Position numbers and translations under genes: made by a program. Shown piece by piece: positions 1 through 7,511 of a stretch of DNA of 54,133 bases (positions within the stretch are counted from its first letter, which is position 1; each line of letters starts with the position of its first letter). Origin of the DNA: Phycisphaerae bacterium (GTDB lineage: Bacteria; Planctomycetota; Phycisphaerae; SM23-33); NCBI GenBank assembly GCA_030745875.1, contig JASLNT010000127.1, positions 1 through 54,133 on the forward strand. The letters are read 5' to 3'. The notes beneath the pieces were generated by a model, which saw only the letters and a program-made list of their open reading frames with translations, was not told the DNA's origin and searched no databases.

Positions 1-65
1 TTGCCTAGCTCCACGTCGGCCTGCCGTAACTTCGATACGATCTGCTGCGGAGTATACTTCTTCAT
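1..65 (-). CDS. IS3-family transposase OrfA, N-terminus only (partial)
   Basis: Only the first 21 codons are in the window, reading MKKYTPQQIVSKLRQADVEL and onward. This matches the start of IS3-family OrfA proteins, whose N-terminal helix-turn-helix (xxYTPEQIVxKLRxxxV pattern) binds the element ends. An AAGGAG ribosome-binding site lies about 9 nt before the ATG. The gene runs off the left edge, so whether it is intact, and whether orfB follows with the usual -1 frameshift, cannot be judged. The family call rests on a short stretch, but the motif is characteristic. Confidence 0.7.
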   Translation of the reverse strand, partial: MKKYTPQQIVSKLRQADVELG

Positions 66-69
66 CTTT

Positions 70-104
70 GAGTCTCCTTCCGACAATAACGTCGGCTGAG
101 ACTC
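70..104 (-). promoter_or_regulatory. Stem-loop over the transposase ribosome-binding site
   Basis: Two nested inverted repeats are present: an outer GAGTCTC/GAGACTC pair (70-76 with 98-104) and an inner CCGAC/GTCGG pair (80-84 with 91-95) around a 6-nt loop. In the minus-strand transcript the 3' arm contains the AAGGAG site of orfA. Any mRNA started upstream of the hairpin would therefore hide the site. Several IS elements use this kind of structure to prevent transposase synthesis from read-through transcripts. Confidence 0.55.
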
Positions 105-137
105 TCACTCAACATGGATCAGTTTTCGGGGAGCAGG

Positions 138-1211
138 TCACTTCGAATCGTCCGTTACGGGTGTCAGCTTCAGGCCCGACACTTTGGTCTTAGGCTCAAA
201 GTGGGCGATTGCAGCGTCTATGCAAACCTTCCCGCCGGGGGCGACAGGTTCTTCCAGCGCGAGCGCATGCACTCCATTTTTTGTATCTTTGTTCAAGTCG
301 CACTGGCCCAGCGGCGTCCCTGTCGGCTGATCGATCTCTACGAGCCTGACAATATCTATCCCTCCCCTTGGCTCGACCTTAACACCCACCAGAGTGTGAC
401 CTGTGTTGTTCGGAATCATCATCCGCACGCCGGGAGCCGGATGTATGAAACCGATCTCGACAAAACCGCCGTCCGGCGTGAGTCCGTCGGGCACACACAT
501 CGCCATGCTGTGGCCTTCAGTACTGGGGGTGACAACTATTTGGCACTTGCCGCCCTTCTTCGCCGGTTTGAGTTTGCCCGTGAGCTTTATCTTTATGCGG
601 AACTTGTTTCGCCCGCCTCTTTCGCTGCTTGAAACACGGTCGTCAGTGTAGGATTCGTCCGAGTCTTCGCTCTTATTCCTCCTTGCCTCCTGCTCAGCAT
701 GATCCGCCGCCTTGCCGTATCCCGCTCCTCCACAGCACGAAGGGTTGCCAAACCCGTTGCTGTCGACCCTGGTTGTCTGCCCGGGCGAGTCATCAACGTT
801 ATCGGCCTCGTTAGCCCTTCCGCCCGGTGCGTCAGCATCATTGGAGTACCCCGTACCGACATTTCCTTTCTCCGAATCCCCCTGGGTGTTTCCGTCCATA
901 TTGTCATCGACGTCCCAGTCGCTGGTGCTCTTCAGCTTCCCCCTCCTGTCGGAGGGCTTGACCTTGACCCTTTTCATCTTAACCTTGCCGTCAACGCCCT
1001 TTAGCTCCAATGTGAAATCATGGATGTCCATACCCAGCTTGTTTATTCCATCGATTACGATTTCATCCGAGCCGGGCTCGAGGTCTATTGTCTCGGCTCC
1101 GTCAAAATCCGTATACGTGATATCCGCCAGCAATGGGGAGTGCAGAAAAGAAACCCCCGCCAAGATCGCCAATAAGACGCTTTTCCTGAAGATATTGAAG
1201 CAACCGTTCAT
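138..1211 (-). CDS. Secreted protein of unknown function with acidic low-complexity middle
   Basis: 357 residues with no family I recognise. Residues 1-29 are a Sec signal peptide (charged start, hydrophobic core, ending near LLADI). A beta-type stretch follows (30-95), then a hydrophilic segment rich in D, N, G and S (about 97-200) with an SCCGG cysteine pair near 159, and a C-terminal region (200-357) with regular VVTP/VGVKV-like strands. An AAAGGAG site precedes the ATG. Its stop codon is the first TGA of the IS end at 138-140, so the natural C-terminus may have been cut off by the insertion; the last native codons are TDDSK. Likely exported to the periplasm or cell surface. Confidence 0.7.
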   Translation of the reverse strand: MNGCFNIFRKSVLLAILAGVSFLHSPLLADITYTDFDGAETIDLEPGSDEIVIDGINKLGMDIHDFTLELKGVDGKVKMKRVKVKPSDRRGKLKSTSDWDVDDNMDGNTQGDSEKGNVGTGYSNDADAPGGRANEADNVDDSPGQTTRVDSNGFGNPSCCGGAGYGKAADHAEQEARRNKSEDSDESYTDDRVSSSERGGRNKFRIKIKLTGKLKPAKKGGKCQIVVTPSTEGHSMAMCVPDGLTPDGGFVEIGFIHPAPGVRMMIPNNTGHTLVGVKVEPRGGIDIVRLVEIDQPTGTPLGQCDLNKDTKNGVHALALEEPVAPGGKVCIDAAIAHFEPKTKVSGLKLTPVTDDSK

Positions 1212-1236
1212 TCTTATTCTCCTTTGCTCTTTTCCT

Positions 1237-1344
1237 TTACGGTAAATTAAGAGTTGTCGCGCCGTCAGAGGCGCCGAGCCTGTCGTTGCGTATCGACAAT
1301 TGCAATAGCAGCATCAGAATCAAAAGAAGGATATACCTTACCAT
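1237..1344 (-). CDS. Possible 35-residue hydrophobic peptide
   Basis: A short open frame ending 25 nt before the secreted protein at 1211. It starts MVRYILLLILMLLLQLS, a clear membrane-spanning helix, followed by a short polar tail. No good ribosome-binding site is visible before its ATG, so it may be chance. If real it would be a small membrane peptide or leader co-transcribed with the downstream gene. Confidence 0.2.
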   Translation of the reverse strand: MVRYILLLILMLLLQLSIRNDRLGASDGATTLNLP

Positions 1345-1435
1345 ATATGATAGTCGTAAGTTGGAGGCGCCGCCAAATTTTCCTCAAATTCATTCACGAG
1401 CAAGTCATCGTTGCTTGAAGTCATCTCGGCCGATC

Positions 1436-1456
1436 GCCCTTCGATAAACTCAGGGC
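1436..1456. repeat. REP-like short inverted repeat
   Basis: The arms GCCCT and AGGGC flank TCGATAAACTC. The pattern CCCTTCGAnnnnCTCAGGG is, from memory, an abundant extragenic palindrome in many GC-rich bacterial genomes. It lies between genes, as such elements do. A single copy in the window cannot prove that it is a family. Confidence 0.4.
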
Positions 1457-1532
1457 CAGCCAAGAACCAATTGCCAATTGCCCGCGGTCCGGTCTATTAT
1501 GTGGCCTGAACTTCGTCGCTCAGGTGAATACT

Positions 1533-2111
1533 ATGCAAGAAATCATACGCAACCGCTTCGCCGAGTCGCTGGGCGTGGTCCGCAGGACCGGCGAGAAACT
1601 CTGCGAGCGGATTGAACAAGCCGTAACTCTCATCGTCGCCGGCTACCGCGCGGGCGGAGGATTGTGTGCGTTCGGCAACGGCGGATCGGCCGCCGACGCC
1701 CAACATATCGTCGCCGAACTGGTCGGGCGATTCCTGATCGACCGCAAACCGCTGCGAGCCCAGGCGCTGACGACCGACACGTCGATTCTTACTTCGGTGG
1801 CTAACGATTACCAGTTCGATACGATCTTCTCCCGCCAGGTCGAAGCGTTCGGAACTCCGGGCGACATCGCCTTCGGAATAACCACCTCGGGCGATTCGGC
1901 AAACGTAGTCGCCGGCCTGCAAAAAGCAAAACTGATCGGAATGAAAACAATCGCCCTGACCGGTCCGGGCGGGGGCAAGTGCGCCGAACTGGCCGACATC
2001 CTTCTCGATGCGGGCGACGAAGGCGATCCGACGCCTCGCATCCAGGAAGCTCACATGGTGATCTACCACACCATCTGCGAACTGGTCGAAGCCGCAATGG
2101 CGACGACTTAG
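1533..2111 (+). CDS. gmhA: Phosphoheptose (sedoheptulose 7-phosphate) isomerase GmhA
   Basis: 192 residues forming one SIS domain. It converts sedoheptulose 7-phosphate to D-glycero-D-manno-heptose 7-phosphate, the first step of ADP-heptose synthesis for lipopolysaccharide cores and some S-layer glycans, in the cytoplasm. Family marks are FGNGGSAADAQHIVAELVGR near residue 48, LTTDTSILTSVANDY, FGITTSGDSANV and the C-terminal TPRIQEAHMVIYHTICELVE with its metal and catalytic histidines. Length is normal. An in-frame GTG lies 9 nt upstream at 1524, but ATG 1533 has AGGTG at suitable spacing. No other heptose gene is adjacent, so it stands alone here. Confidence 0.93.
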   Translation: MQEIIRNRFAESLGVVRRTGEKLCERIEQAVTLIVAGYRAGGGLCAFGNGGSAADAQHIVAELVGRFLIDRKPLRAQALTTDTSILTSVANDYQFDTIFSRQVEAFGTPGDIAFGITTSGDSANVVAGLQKAKLIGMKTIALTGPGGGKCAELADILLDAGDEGDPTPRIQEAHMVIYHTICELVEAAMATT

Positions 2112-2172
2112 CGGAGTAGAAGACCGCTCAGATCTGAAATCAACATCAATGCGCTCCGCGCGGGATCGCTGC

Positions 2173-4032
2173 TTACTTTGCAGTGATGCGGTATGCGATG
2201 CGGTTCCCTGCGACTTGGGCGAAGATCTCTTCTGCTATTCCGTTTCGATGCTTGAACTTCCCGCCCGAACGCTGCAGCCTGGCGGTTTTCGGTGCGACGA
2301 CGGCGAATCTCACGCTCTTCTTGTCAAGAGTGAGCGTTACAGCCGAGCCCTTCATATCCACTTGGGTCTTGTTCTGCCCGTCAAACACCAGCATCGGGTA
2401 GTAGACGCGCATCGCATCGATTCCTTTGAGACCGCTCACATCTTCAATCGCGACCCCCGTGCGGTCGATCGTGATTGTCTGGACAACGTGCGGATATGTC
2501 ACTCGGAAACGAACCTGCCCGGGCGTTTGCTGAAGGATGGCGACTTTGGGAACGGTTTTGCTGACGTCCGCCAGCCGGCGCCACTTCCCCCCATTACTGC
2601 GCCACGCCGGACCAACACTCAGATTCACGCCCTTGCCGCTGTAATACGGTCCGCAGCCGTCGGACGGTCCCAGTTGCGGATGCCCGTCTTTCAGGTGGAT
2701 GCGAAGCAATCCGGTCGGGTTGTACTTGTGATCGCCCGACGTATCGTATTCGACGTAGTTGCCCGCAGCATTGGCGAAAATTTTGTGGAACGGTTTCAGG
2801 ACGGGAATAACGAAACCGCCGATATCAGCCGGAGCCGGACCCTCAACAACCGAATCGTCCGCAAACCGCCACGCCTGCGCCAACATAGAGCAGGCCAGCA
2901 GGTTGTAACACGTATGCGCCGAATACCTCTCGTAACCGTGCCTTGCTTCGATCGGATAGCGATTCTTGACAACGTATCCCGAACCGTCCGGGCGGATCCA
3001 TTGTTTGATCGACCGCAGCGACAGGCGGGCCGCACGTTTGAAGGCGCGGGCTTCTTTGGGGCGTTTGGCTTTTGCGTATTGGGCGGCGTAGATTTCGAAG
3101 GTGACCGCCTGTTGGGCCTCGTTCCAGATATGATGACTGCTCCGGTAGCCCGTGGGAGCCTGCCCAAATGGAGACTGCATGAACAGCGACATCCAGGCGC
3201 CCCGCCAGAGAAGGTCGCTGAACGCGTGGTAATGTTCGCCCCTGTATCCTTTGACGAGCATGCCCGCAAGATAATGGCGCGGGAAATGGTCGTAAGGCAG
3301 GGGATTGCCTGACTCGTTGTACATGCCCGCCGCAGTAAAATGCTTCTTCTGCGCCGCCAGGCACGCTTCAACGTACGCCATGTCGTCGGTCATTCCGTGC
3401 GAGACCCGCAGAAACTCACCGCTCAGGTTGACGATGTTCCAGTTGTTCGCCCCGGGTCCGGCGCGGTAGAGTTTCCGCCGATCGACGTCGCCCAGCGCTT
3501 TGCGCCAGCTCTTAAGCCTGGCTGGGGGCGCCGTTTTGGCGAATAGTTCGTAAGCCAGCATGACCGGCCAGGTGTAGAAGTCTCCATGTCCGCCCGGAGC
3601 CCTGGCGCCCGCCATGTCCGAGACCGCAACGTCCATGGCTTTCATTCCGCTGTCGAGCAGGCCTTTATCTTTGCAGCGTCCGCCCGCCGACAACACCGCA
3701 ACCGCGTGGGCGTAGCACGGAGTTGAATAGTACTTCTCGACCTTCTCAACGGGATCTATGATTCTGCCGGCGGGGTTCTGGTGTTTCCGCATGACTTTGA
3801 CCTGTCGATAGATCACAGACAGGTAGTCATCGCGACTGAGCCCGGTTGGTTTTATCTTGTCGGAGCGGGCTTTTAGAAATGCGGTGATCCGCCCGGCGAA
3901 CGGATGGCGAGGCTCGCTGAGTTTGTCGTCAAGCACGGTTGGAGGAATGATGTCGGCGGGAGCCTTCCCCCGGACCGAGGTCGAAACCGCGAACATAACG
4001 CCAATGATGAACAGCTTCTGTCGTATCGCCAT
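2173..4032 (-). CDS. Large secreted protein, probable (alpha/alpha)-toroid polysaccharide-active enzyme
   Basis: 619 residues from the ATG at 4032, which opens a signal peptide (MAIRQKLFIIGVMFAVSTSV). An in-frame start at 4125 would add 31 residues before the signal and is less likely. The first two thirds are helical with aromatic and histidine clusters (GDFYTWPVMLAYELFA, NNWNIVNLSGEFLR, YRSSHHIWNEAQQ), as in alpha/alpha-toroid lyases and hydrolases. The last third is beta-rich, like the sandwich domain that follows the toroid in heparinase II/III-type lyases. I cannot assign a numbered family or a catalytic residue. The architecture and the sulfatase nearby point to glycan breakdown; this is inference. 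Confidence 0.6.
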   Translation of the reverse strand: MAIRQKLFIIGVMFAVSTSVRGKAPADIIPPTVLDDKLSEPRHPFAGRITAFLKARSDKIKPTGLSRDDYLSVIYRQVKVMRKHQNPAGRIIDPVEKVEKYYSTPCYAHAVAVLSAGGRCKDKGLLDSGMKAMDVAVSDMAGARAPGGHGDFYTWPVMLAYELFAKTAPPARLKSWRKALGDVDRRKLYRAGPGANNWNIVNLSGEFLRVSHGMTDDMAYVEACLAAQKKHFTAAGMYNESGNPLPYDHFPRHYLAGMLVKGYRGEHYHAFSDLLWRGAWMSLFMQSPFGQAPTGYRSSHHIWNEAQQAVTFEIYAAQYAKAKRPKEARAFKRAARLSLRSIKQWIRPDGSGYVVKNRYPIEARHGYERYSAHTCYNLLACSMLAQAWRFADDSVVEGPAPADIGGFVIPVLKPFHKIFANAAGNYVEYDTSGDHKYNPTGLLRIHLKDGHPQLGPSDGCGPYYSGKGVNLSVGPAWRSNGGKWRRLADVSKTVPKVAILQQTPGQVRFRVTYPHVVQTITIDRTGVAIEDVSGLKGIDAMRVYYPMLVFDGQNKTQVDMKGSAVTLTLDKKSVRFAVVAPKTARLQRSGGKFKHRNGIAEEIFAQVAGNRIAYRITAK

Positions 4033-4197
4033 TATTCTCAGCCCTGCCTGCAACCGGTTACTATACGCCATGCCCGGGCAAAATGGAGGCGAGAAAAAAC
4101 ATGTTTCCGGGGGGCGCATAGACAAACGCGCACAGATTACTGTACGCGTTCGATATAAACAAAGGACGCCGCACCGGAGCGCGACCGGCGTATGAGA

Positions 4198-4515
4198 CTA
4201 CGCGTCGATGCTGGTGATGCGGACGCGGAGGTACTTTTGGCGGTGGCCCTTCTTGGTGCGGGAGGCCTTGCGGCGGCGCAGGTGGTATATGTGGACCTTC
4301 TTGCCCTTGAACTTCGGATCGACCACTTCAGCGACCACTTTGGCGCCGGTGACCAGGGGCGTGCCGATTTTCACGTCGTCTTCGTCGCTGACGAGAAGAA
4401 CGCGATCGAAAGTAACTTCTTTGGCGTCGTCGGCCAGTTCTCTCAGGTCTACGTCAAGAACGTCGCCCTGGCATACGCGAAACTGTTGGCCGCTGTCTTC
4501 TATTACTGCATACAT
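4198..4515 (-). CDS. rplU: 50S ribosomal protein L21 (bL21)
   Basis: 105 residues, the usual size. It starts MYAVIEDSGQQFRV, the hallmark L21 opening, continues with DRVLLVSDEDDVKIGTPLV, and ends with the basic HLRRRKASRTKKGHRQKY segment that binds 23S rRNA. A GCAGGAG ribosome-binding site precedes the ATG. In most bacteria rpmA (L27) follows directly, often with obg. Here the next gene downstream encodes an unrelated secreted protein, so rplU appears to be monocistronic with its own promoter. Confidence 0.96.
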   Translation of the reverse strand: MYAVIEDSGQQFRVCQGDVLDVDLRELADDAKEVTFDRVLLVSDEDDVKIGTPLVTGAKVVAEVVDPKFKGKKVHIYHLRRRKASRTKKGHRQKYLRVRITSIDA

Positions 4516-4564
4516 CGTAGATTACTCCTGCAATTCCAAACCTTTTTCGGTCGTGAATCGGGAG

Positions 4565-4592
4565 ATTATCGACATTTGCGCCGAATTGTCAA
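4565..4592 (-). promoter_or_regulatory. Sigma-70-type promoter of rplU
   Basis: On the minus strand TTGACA (4592-4587) is followed after 16 nt by GATAAT (4570-4565). The predicted start of transcription lies about 43 nt before the rplU ATG. This is close to the housekeeping consensus, as expected for a ribosomal protein gene. Confidence 0.6.
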
Positions 4593-4647
4593 GCCCTCAT
4601 TTACGTCAATATCCCGTCCCGGTCGGCCCGCGGCGCCAATTTCAGCG

Positions 4648-4676
4648 TTCCGATGCGCACGGGGCAGTTGTATAAT
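4648..4676 (+). promoter_or_regulatory. Possible promoter of the DUF4159 gene
   Basis: TATAAT at 4671-4676 is preceded after 17 nt by the weak -35 TTCCGA (4648-4653). The transcript would start near 4683 and the gene's ATG is at 4721. The -10 is perfect; the -35 is poor. Confidence 0.4.
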
Positions 4677-4720
4677 GCCCCGCATGTATGAAACGCCAAG
4701 GGGCTCCAGGGAGAATTCTC

Positions 4721-5578
4721 ATGACGGTAACTGAAAATCGCGGATGGTTGTTATCAGTGATCCTCACCGCCGGCGCCGCCGTTCTGACGGGCCTGGTATT
4801 GTCAGAGTCTCATGCGTCCGACAGGACCGCCTACCGGAAGAACCGACGTGACGGCAGCCCTGACCGACGGAAAACACTTCCCGCCAGCAGGCCCGCCTCA
4901 ACAAGCCGCCCGGCCAGAGCAGGTCAAGTCAGGTTCATACGCCTGAAGTACTCAGGCAAGGATTGGGACGCCAACATGGGCCGCGGACTGGACCATAACC
5001 TTCTGGTGAAATTCAACGAGATCACCGGCTTTGCGATCGCCGACAACACCGAGCACAAGGAGATATCTCGCCTGGCGAGGTTCCGATCGGGAAAGGCTCC
5101 CCCGTTTGTCTACATGACCGGAAGCGGAGGGATAAAGCTCTCACGCGCCGAGGTTCGCATTCTTCGCGGCTACTGCCTGAAGGAAGGCGGGATGATCCTC
5201 GCCGACAGCGCCGGCGGGAACTTCGCCCAATCGTTCCGCGCCATGTGCAAGATGGTTTTTCCAGACAAGAAACTCGTCGACATACATGACGACGACCCGC
5301 TGTACAGTGAACCGTTCAAATTTGTGAAAGGCGCCCCACTGCTGCTGAGCAAGAAGTCCCGCCCACAGGGCATCAAGCACAAGGGCAGGTGGATGGTGTT
5401 TTATCATCCGGGCAACATGGGCGGACTGTGGAAAACGGGGCACTCGGGGGCGTCAAAGGCCCTGGCCGACAGGGCGTACAAACTGGGCATCAACATCATG
5501 TACTACAGCTTTACGCGGTATCTCAACATACACCACTCCAAGCCGACAACCAGGCCGGGGAGGAAAGCGGACCAATAA
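4721..5578 (+). CDS. DUF4159 domain protein, membrane-anchored or secreted
   Basis: 285 residues from ATG 4721, which has GGGAGA just upstream; an ATG at 4688 would put 11 charged residues before the signal. Residues 8-33 are a signal peptide or single anchor, followed by a P/S/R-rich linker. The DUF4159 domain starts at about residue 70 with FIRLKYSGKDWD and includes PFVYMTGSGGIKLS, LRGYCLKEGGMILADSAGGN and the FPDKKLVDIHDDDPLY region. The fold is thought to resemble class I glutamine amidotransferase-like domains, but the function is unknown. In planctomycetes such domains often occur near MoxR/vWA genes; none of those is adjacent here. Confidence 0.8.
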   Translation: MTVTENRGWLLSVILTAGAAVLTGLVLSESHASDRTAYRKNRRDGSPDRRKTLPASRPASTSRPARAGQVRFIRLKYSGKDWDANMGRGLDHNLLVKFNEITGFAIADNTEHKEISRLARFRSGKAPPFVYMTGSGGIKLSRAEVRILRGYCLKEGGMILADSAGGNFAQSFRAMCKMVFPDKKLVDIHDDDPLYSEPFKFVKGAPLLLSKKSRPQGIKHKGRWMVFYHPGNMGGLWKTGHSGASKALADRAYKLGINIMYYSFTRYLNIHHSKPTTRPGRKADQ

Positions 5579-5605
5579 TCCTCACGCTCATGGCCGTCAG
5601 CAGCG

Positions 5606-7378
5606 CTACAGGCGTTTGACGTATGCGTAGTACGCCCCATGTCTGGCGGCGCCTTTGGGGTCTATGAACCAGGTTTCAAGTTTCGCCGGGCCGGCGGGGA
5701 GTTCAACTTTGAACGTAGCGGATTTGTCGGATTGGGCTACATCAATGGTCTGGTCGAACTTGCCGATCTTGAGTCTCGCCTTGCTTACGCGTATAGCCTT
5801 ACCGCCTTTTACAGCGCCGTTTATGGGCGTGTCGGCCTCGGCGGGCCAGCGTCGCAGGGCGATTTCATACGTCCCGCTTCTCGCGGCCCGCACCATCCAG
5901 AAACTCACGATAGCAGAGCCCCCTCGCACGTGCCCCTGGTTCCACGGCGTACCGGCGCACCAGTCGAAGCCCGTCAGGCGCGACGGGTTCTCGGCGTCCG
6001 AACCGATCACGATGCGGCTGGGCTCGTCGAAGCGTTTGGAGACTTCCGCCCAGCGGCGCTCGCCGGCGGCGCGAAGTTTCTTGACGATATCCGGATGTTT
6101 AGCGGCGATGTCCGTTTTTTGTCCGGGATCGCTCTTGATGTCGTACAACTGCGACCCGCCGACCAGGCGCCATTTTTCGGACATGACCGTGCAGCCCCAT
6201 TTCGCGGGCGGTGAGTTGTTCTGGCGAAACTGGGCGACAATGTGACGATCGGTCAGCGTCCCGGCCCGCCCCTGCAGGAGCGGAGCCAGGCTCACCCCGT
6301 CGAACTTAACGTTGTCGGGTTTCTTCAGACCACACAGATCGATCAGCGTCGGCGCTATGTCAATATGCGCCGTCAGCGGCGCCGCGTCGCGCCCGCCGCC
6401 CAGGCCTCCGCCCGGCCAGCGCCAGAAACACGGTACGCGGTGCCCGCCGTCGTAGATGCTGCCCTTCCTGCCTCGCATCTGCGCATTGAAACCGGTCCAT
6501 CGCTTGCCCTTGCCGGCCCGCCCCCCTCCGGCGGTCCCGTTGTCGGTCATGAAGATCAGGATTGTATTCTTCGCAAGCCCCAACTTGTCCAGGCGGGCGA
6601 TCAGTTTGCCCATGTTCTCGTCGATGTTCTCGATCATCCCGTAGAATCTAGCCATGTTCCCCGGAACGCCCTTCTTGACGTACGGCTGGTAGTATTTTCT
6701 GGCGACGTTCAGCGGGCTGTGCGGAGCGTTGGTCGACACGTATGCGAAGAACGGGCGGTCCTTGTTGGCGGTGATGAACTTCATCGCCTCATCGAACCAG
6801 ATATCGGTGCAGTAACCCGTGTGCTTCCTGGGCTCGCCATTATGGAAATACGTATCGTCGAAGTAATCGTTGCCCCAGTAGTCGGGGCTCTGTCCGACCC
6901 CTCCCCCGCCGTGACAAACCACGTGATCGAACCCGCGGTCCTGCGGGCGGAACGGGTAATTGTCGCCCAAATGCCACTTGCCGAACATGCCCGTGCGATA
7001 TCCGCCGGCCTTGAAAAACGCGGGCATCATCGCTTCGTCAGCGTACGGAAGCGATCGGCCCCATGTTGTCGCCCAGGCCCCCACTCGCACGCAGTCGCGC
7101 CCCGTCATAAGCGACGCCCGCGTCGGCGTGCAGACAGGCGACACGTGAAAATCCGTCAGGCGCAGAGACTCTGCGTGCAGCTTGTCCAGCGACGGCGTGC
7201 GGATCATCGTATTACCGTGACACCCCAAATCCCCATAACCCTGATCGTCAGTCATCACCAGGATAACATTGGGTTTCGACCGCCCGTCGGGTTTGGCGAA
7301 GACTCGCGGCGCGCCGCCGACAACAAACCCCGCCGCACCAGCGCCCATCGCCTTAAGAAAGTCTCGTCGCAGAGCCAT
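5606..7378 (-). CDS. Tat-exported arylsulfatase (type I sulfatase)
   Basis: 590 residues. The N-terminus has a Tat motif (RRDFLK, residues 4-9) and a hydrophobic segment ending near ARVFA/RVFAKP. Catalytic marks are the metal-binding NVILVMTDDQGYGDLG (37-52), the formylglycine motif CTPTR with Cys83, GKWHLG and APHSPL with metal and sulfate ligands, and MTDNGTAGGG. The cysteine must be oxidised by a formylglycine-generating enzyme not encoded here. The C-terminal 110 residues form an extra beta domain, probably for binding substrate. It likely removes sulfate from a polysaccharide in the periplasm. Strong GGGAG site; convergent with the DUF4159 gene. Confidence 0.95.
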   Translation of the reverse strand: MALRRDFLKAMGAGAAGFVVGGAPRVFAKPDGRSKPNVILVMTDDQGYGDLGCHGNTMIRTPSLDKLHAESLRLTDFHVSPVCTPTRASLMTGRDCVRVGAWATTWGRSLPYADEAMMPAFFKAGGYRTGMFGKWHLGDNYPFRPQDRGFDHVVCHGGGGVGQSPDYWGNDYFDDTYFHNGEPRKHTGYCTDIWFDEAMKFITANKDRPFFAYVSTNAPHSPLNVARKYYQPYVKKGVPGNMARFYGMIENIDENMGKLIARLDKLGLAKNTILIFMTDNGTAGGGRAGKGKRWTGFNAQMRGRKGSIYDGGHRVPCFWRWPGGGLGGGRDAAPLTAHIDIAPTLIDLCGLKKPDNVKFDGVSLAPLLQGRAGTLTDRHIVAQFRQNNSPPAKWGCTVMSEKWRLVGGSQLYDIKSDPGQKTDIAAKHPDIVKKLRAAGERRWAEVSKRFDEPSRIVIGSDAENPSRLTGFDWCAGTPWNQGHVRGGSAIVSFWMVRAARSGTYEIALRRWPAEADTPINGAVKGGKAIRVSKARLKIGKFDQTIDVAQSDKSATFKVELPAGPAKLETWFIDPKGAARHGAYYAYVKRL

Positions 7379-7469
7379 TGAATTCTCCCGGAGTATCAGA
7401 ACCGCCGTTCGTTTCGCTAATCAACTCCAATCATGTTGCCAATAAACCGCGCCCCAGTCAACCAGCCGC

Positions 7470-7498
7470 TTGATGGACAACGAGAGGCGACGTAGAAT
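7470..7498 (+). promoter_or_regulatory. Possible promoter upstream of the EEP-family gene
   Basis: TTGATG (7470-7475) is followed after 17 nt by TAGAAT (7493-7498). Transcription would begin near 7505, only about 7 nt before the ATG at 7512 and inside the GGGAAG ribosome-binding site, which weakens the call. Confidence 0.3.
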
Positions 7499-7511
7499 CG
7501 TTGCGGGAAGC

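Larger units (their letters stand above)
1..140 (-). mobile_element. IS3-family insertion sequence, left end (partial)
   Basis: Read on the minus strand from 140, the DNA begins TGACCTGCTCCCCG, which looks like an IS3-family terminal inverted repeat (these begin 5'-TG). The orfA start codon follows 75 nt later, a normal distance for this family. The rest of the element, including orfB and the other end, lies beyond the window. The exact boundary at 140 is inferred from the TG start and the spacing; the partner repeat and target duplication cannot be seen. Confidence 0.6.
1212..1532. other. Intergenic spacer of about 320 bp
   Basis: This is the only gene-free stretch above 300 bp. It separates the divergent secreted-protein gene and gmhA. 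It contains a possible hydrophobic mini-ORF (1237-1344), a REP-like inverted repeat (1436-1456) and a CCAATTG direct repeat (about 1468-1481). No RNA gene or convincing promoter hexamer pair was seen. Confidence 0.6.

Noticed and set aside
2149..3312. Long open frame antisense to the large secreted protein
   Set aside because: The opposite strand has a coherent signal peptide and domain pattern; this frame reads as an Arg/Val-rich shadow with no motif.
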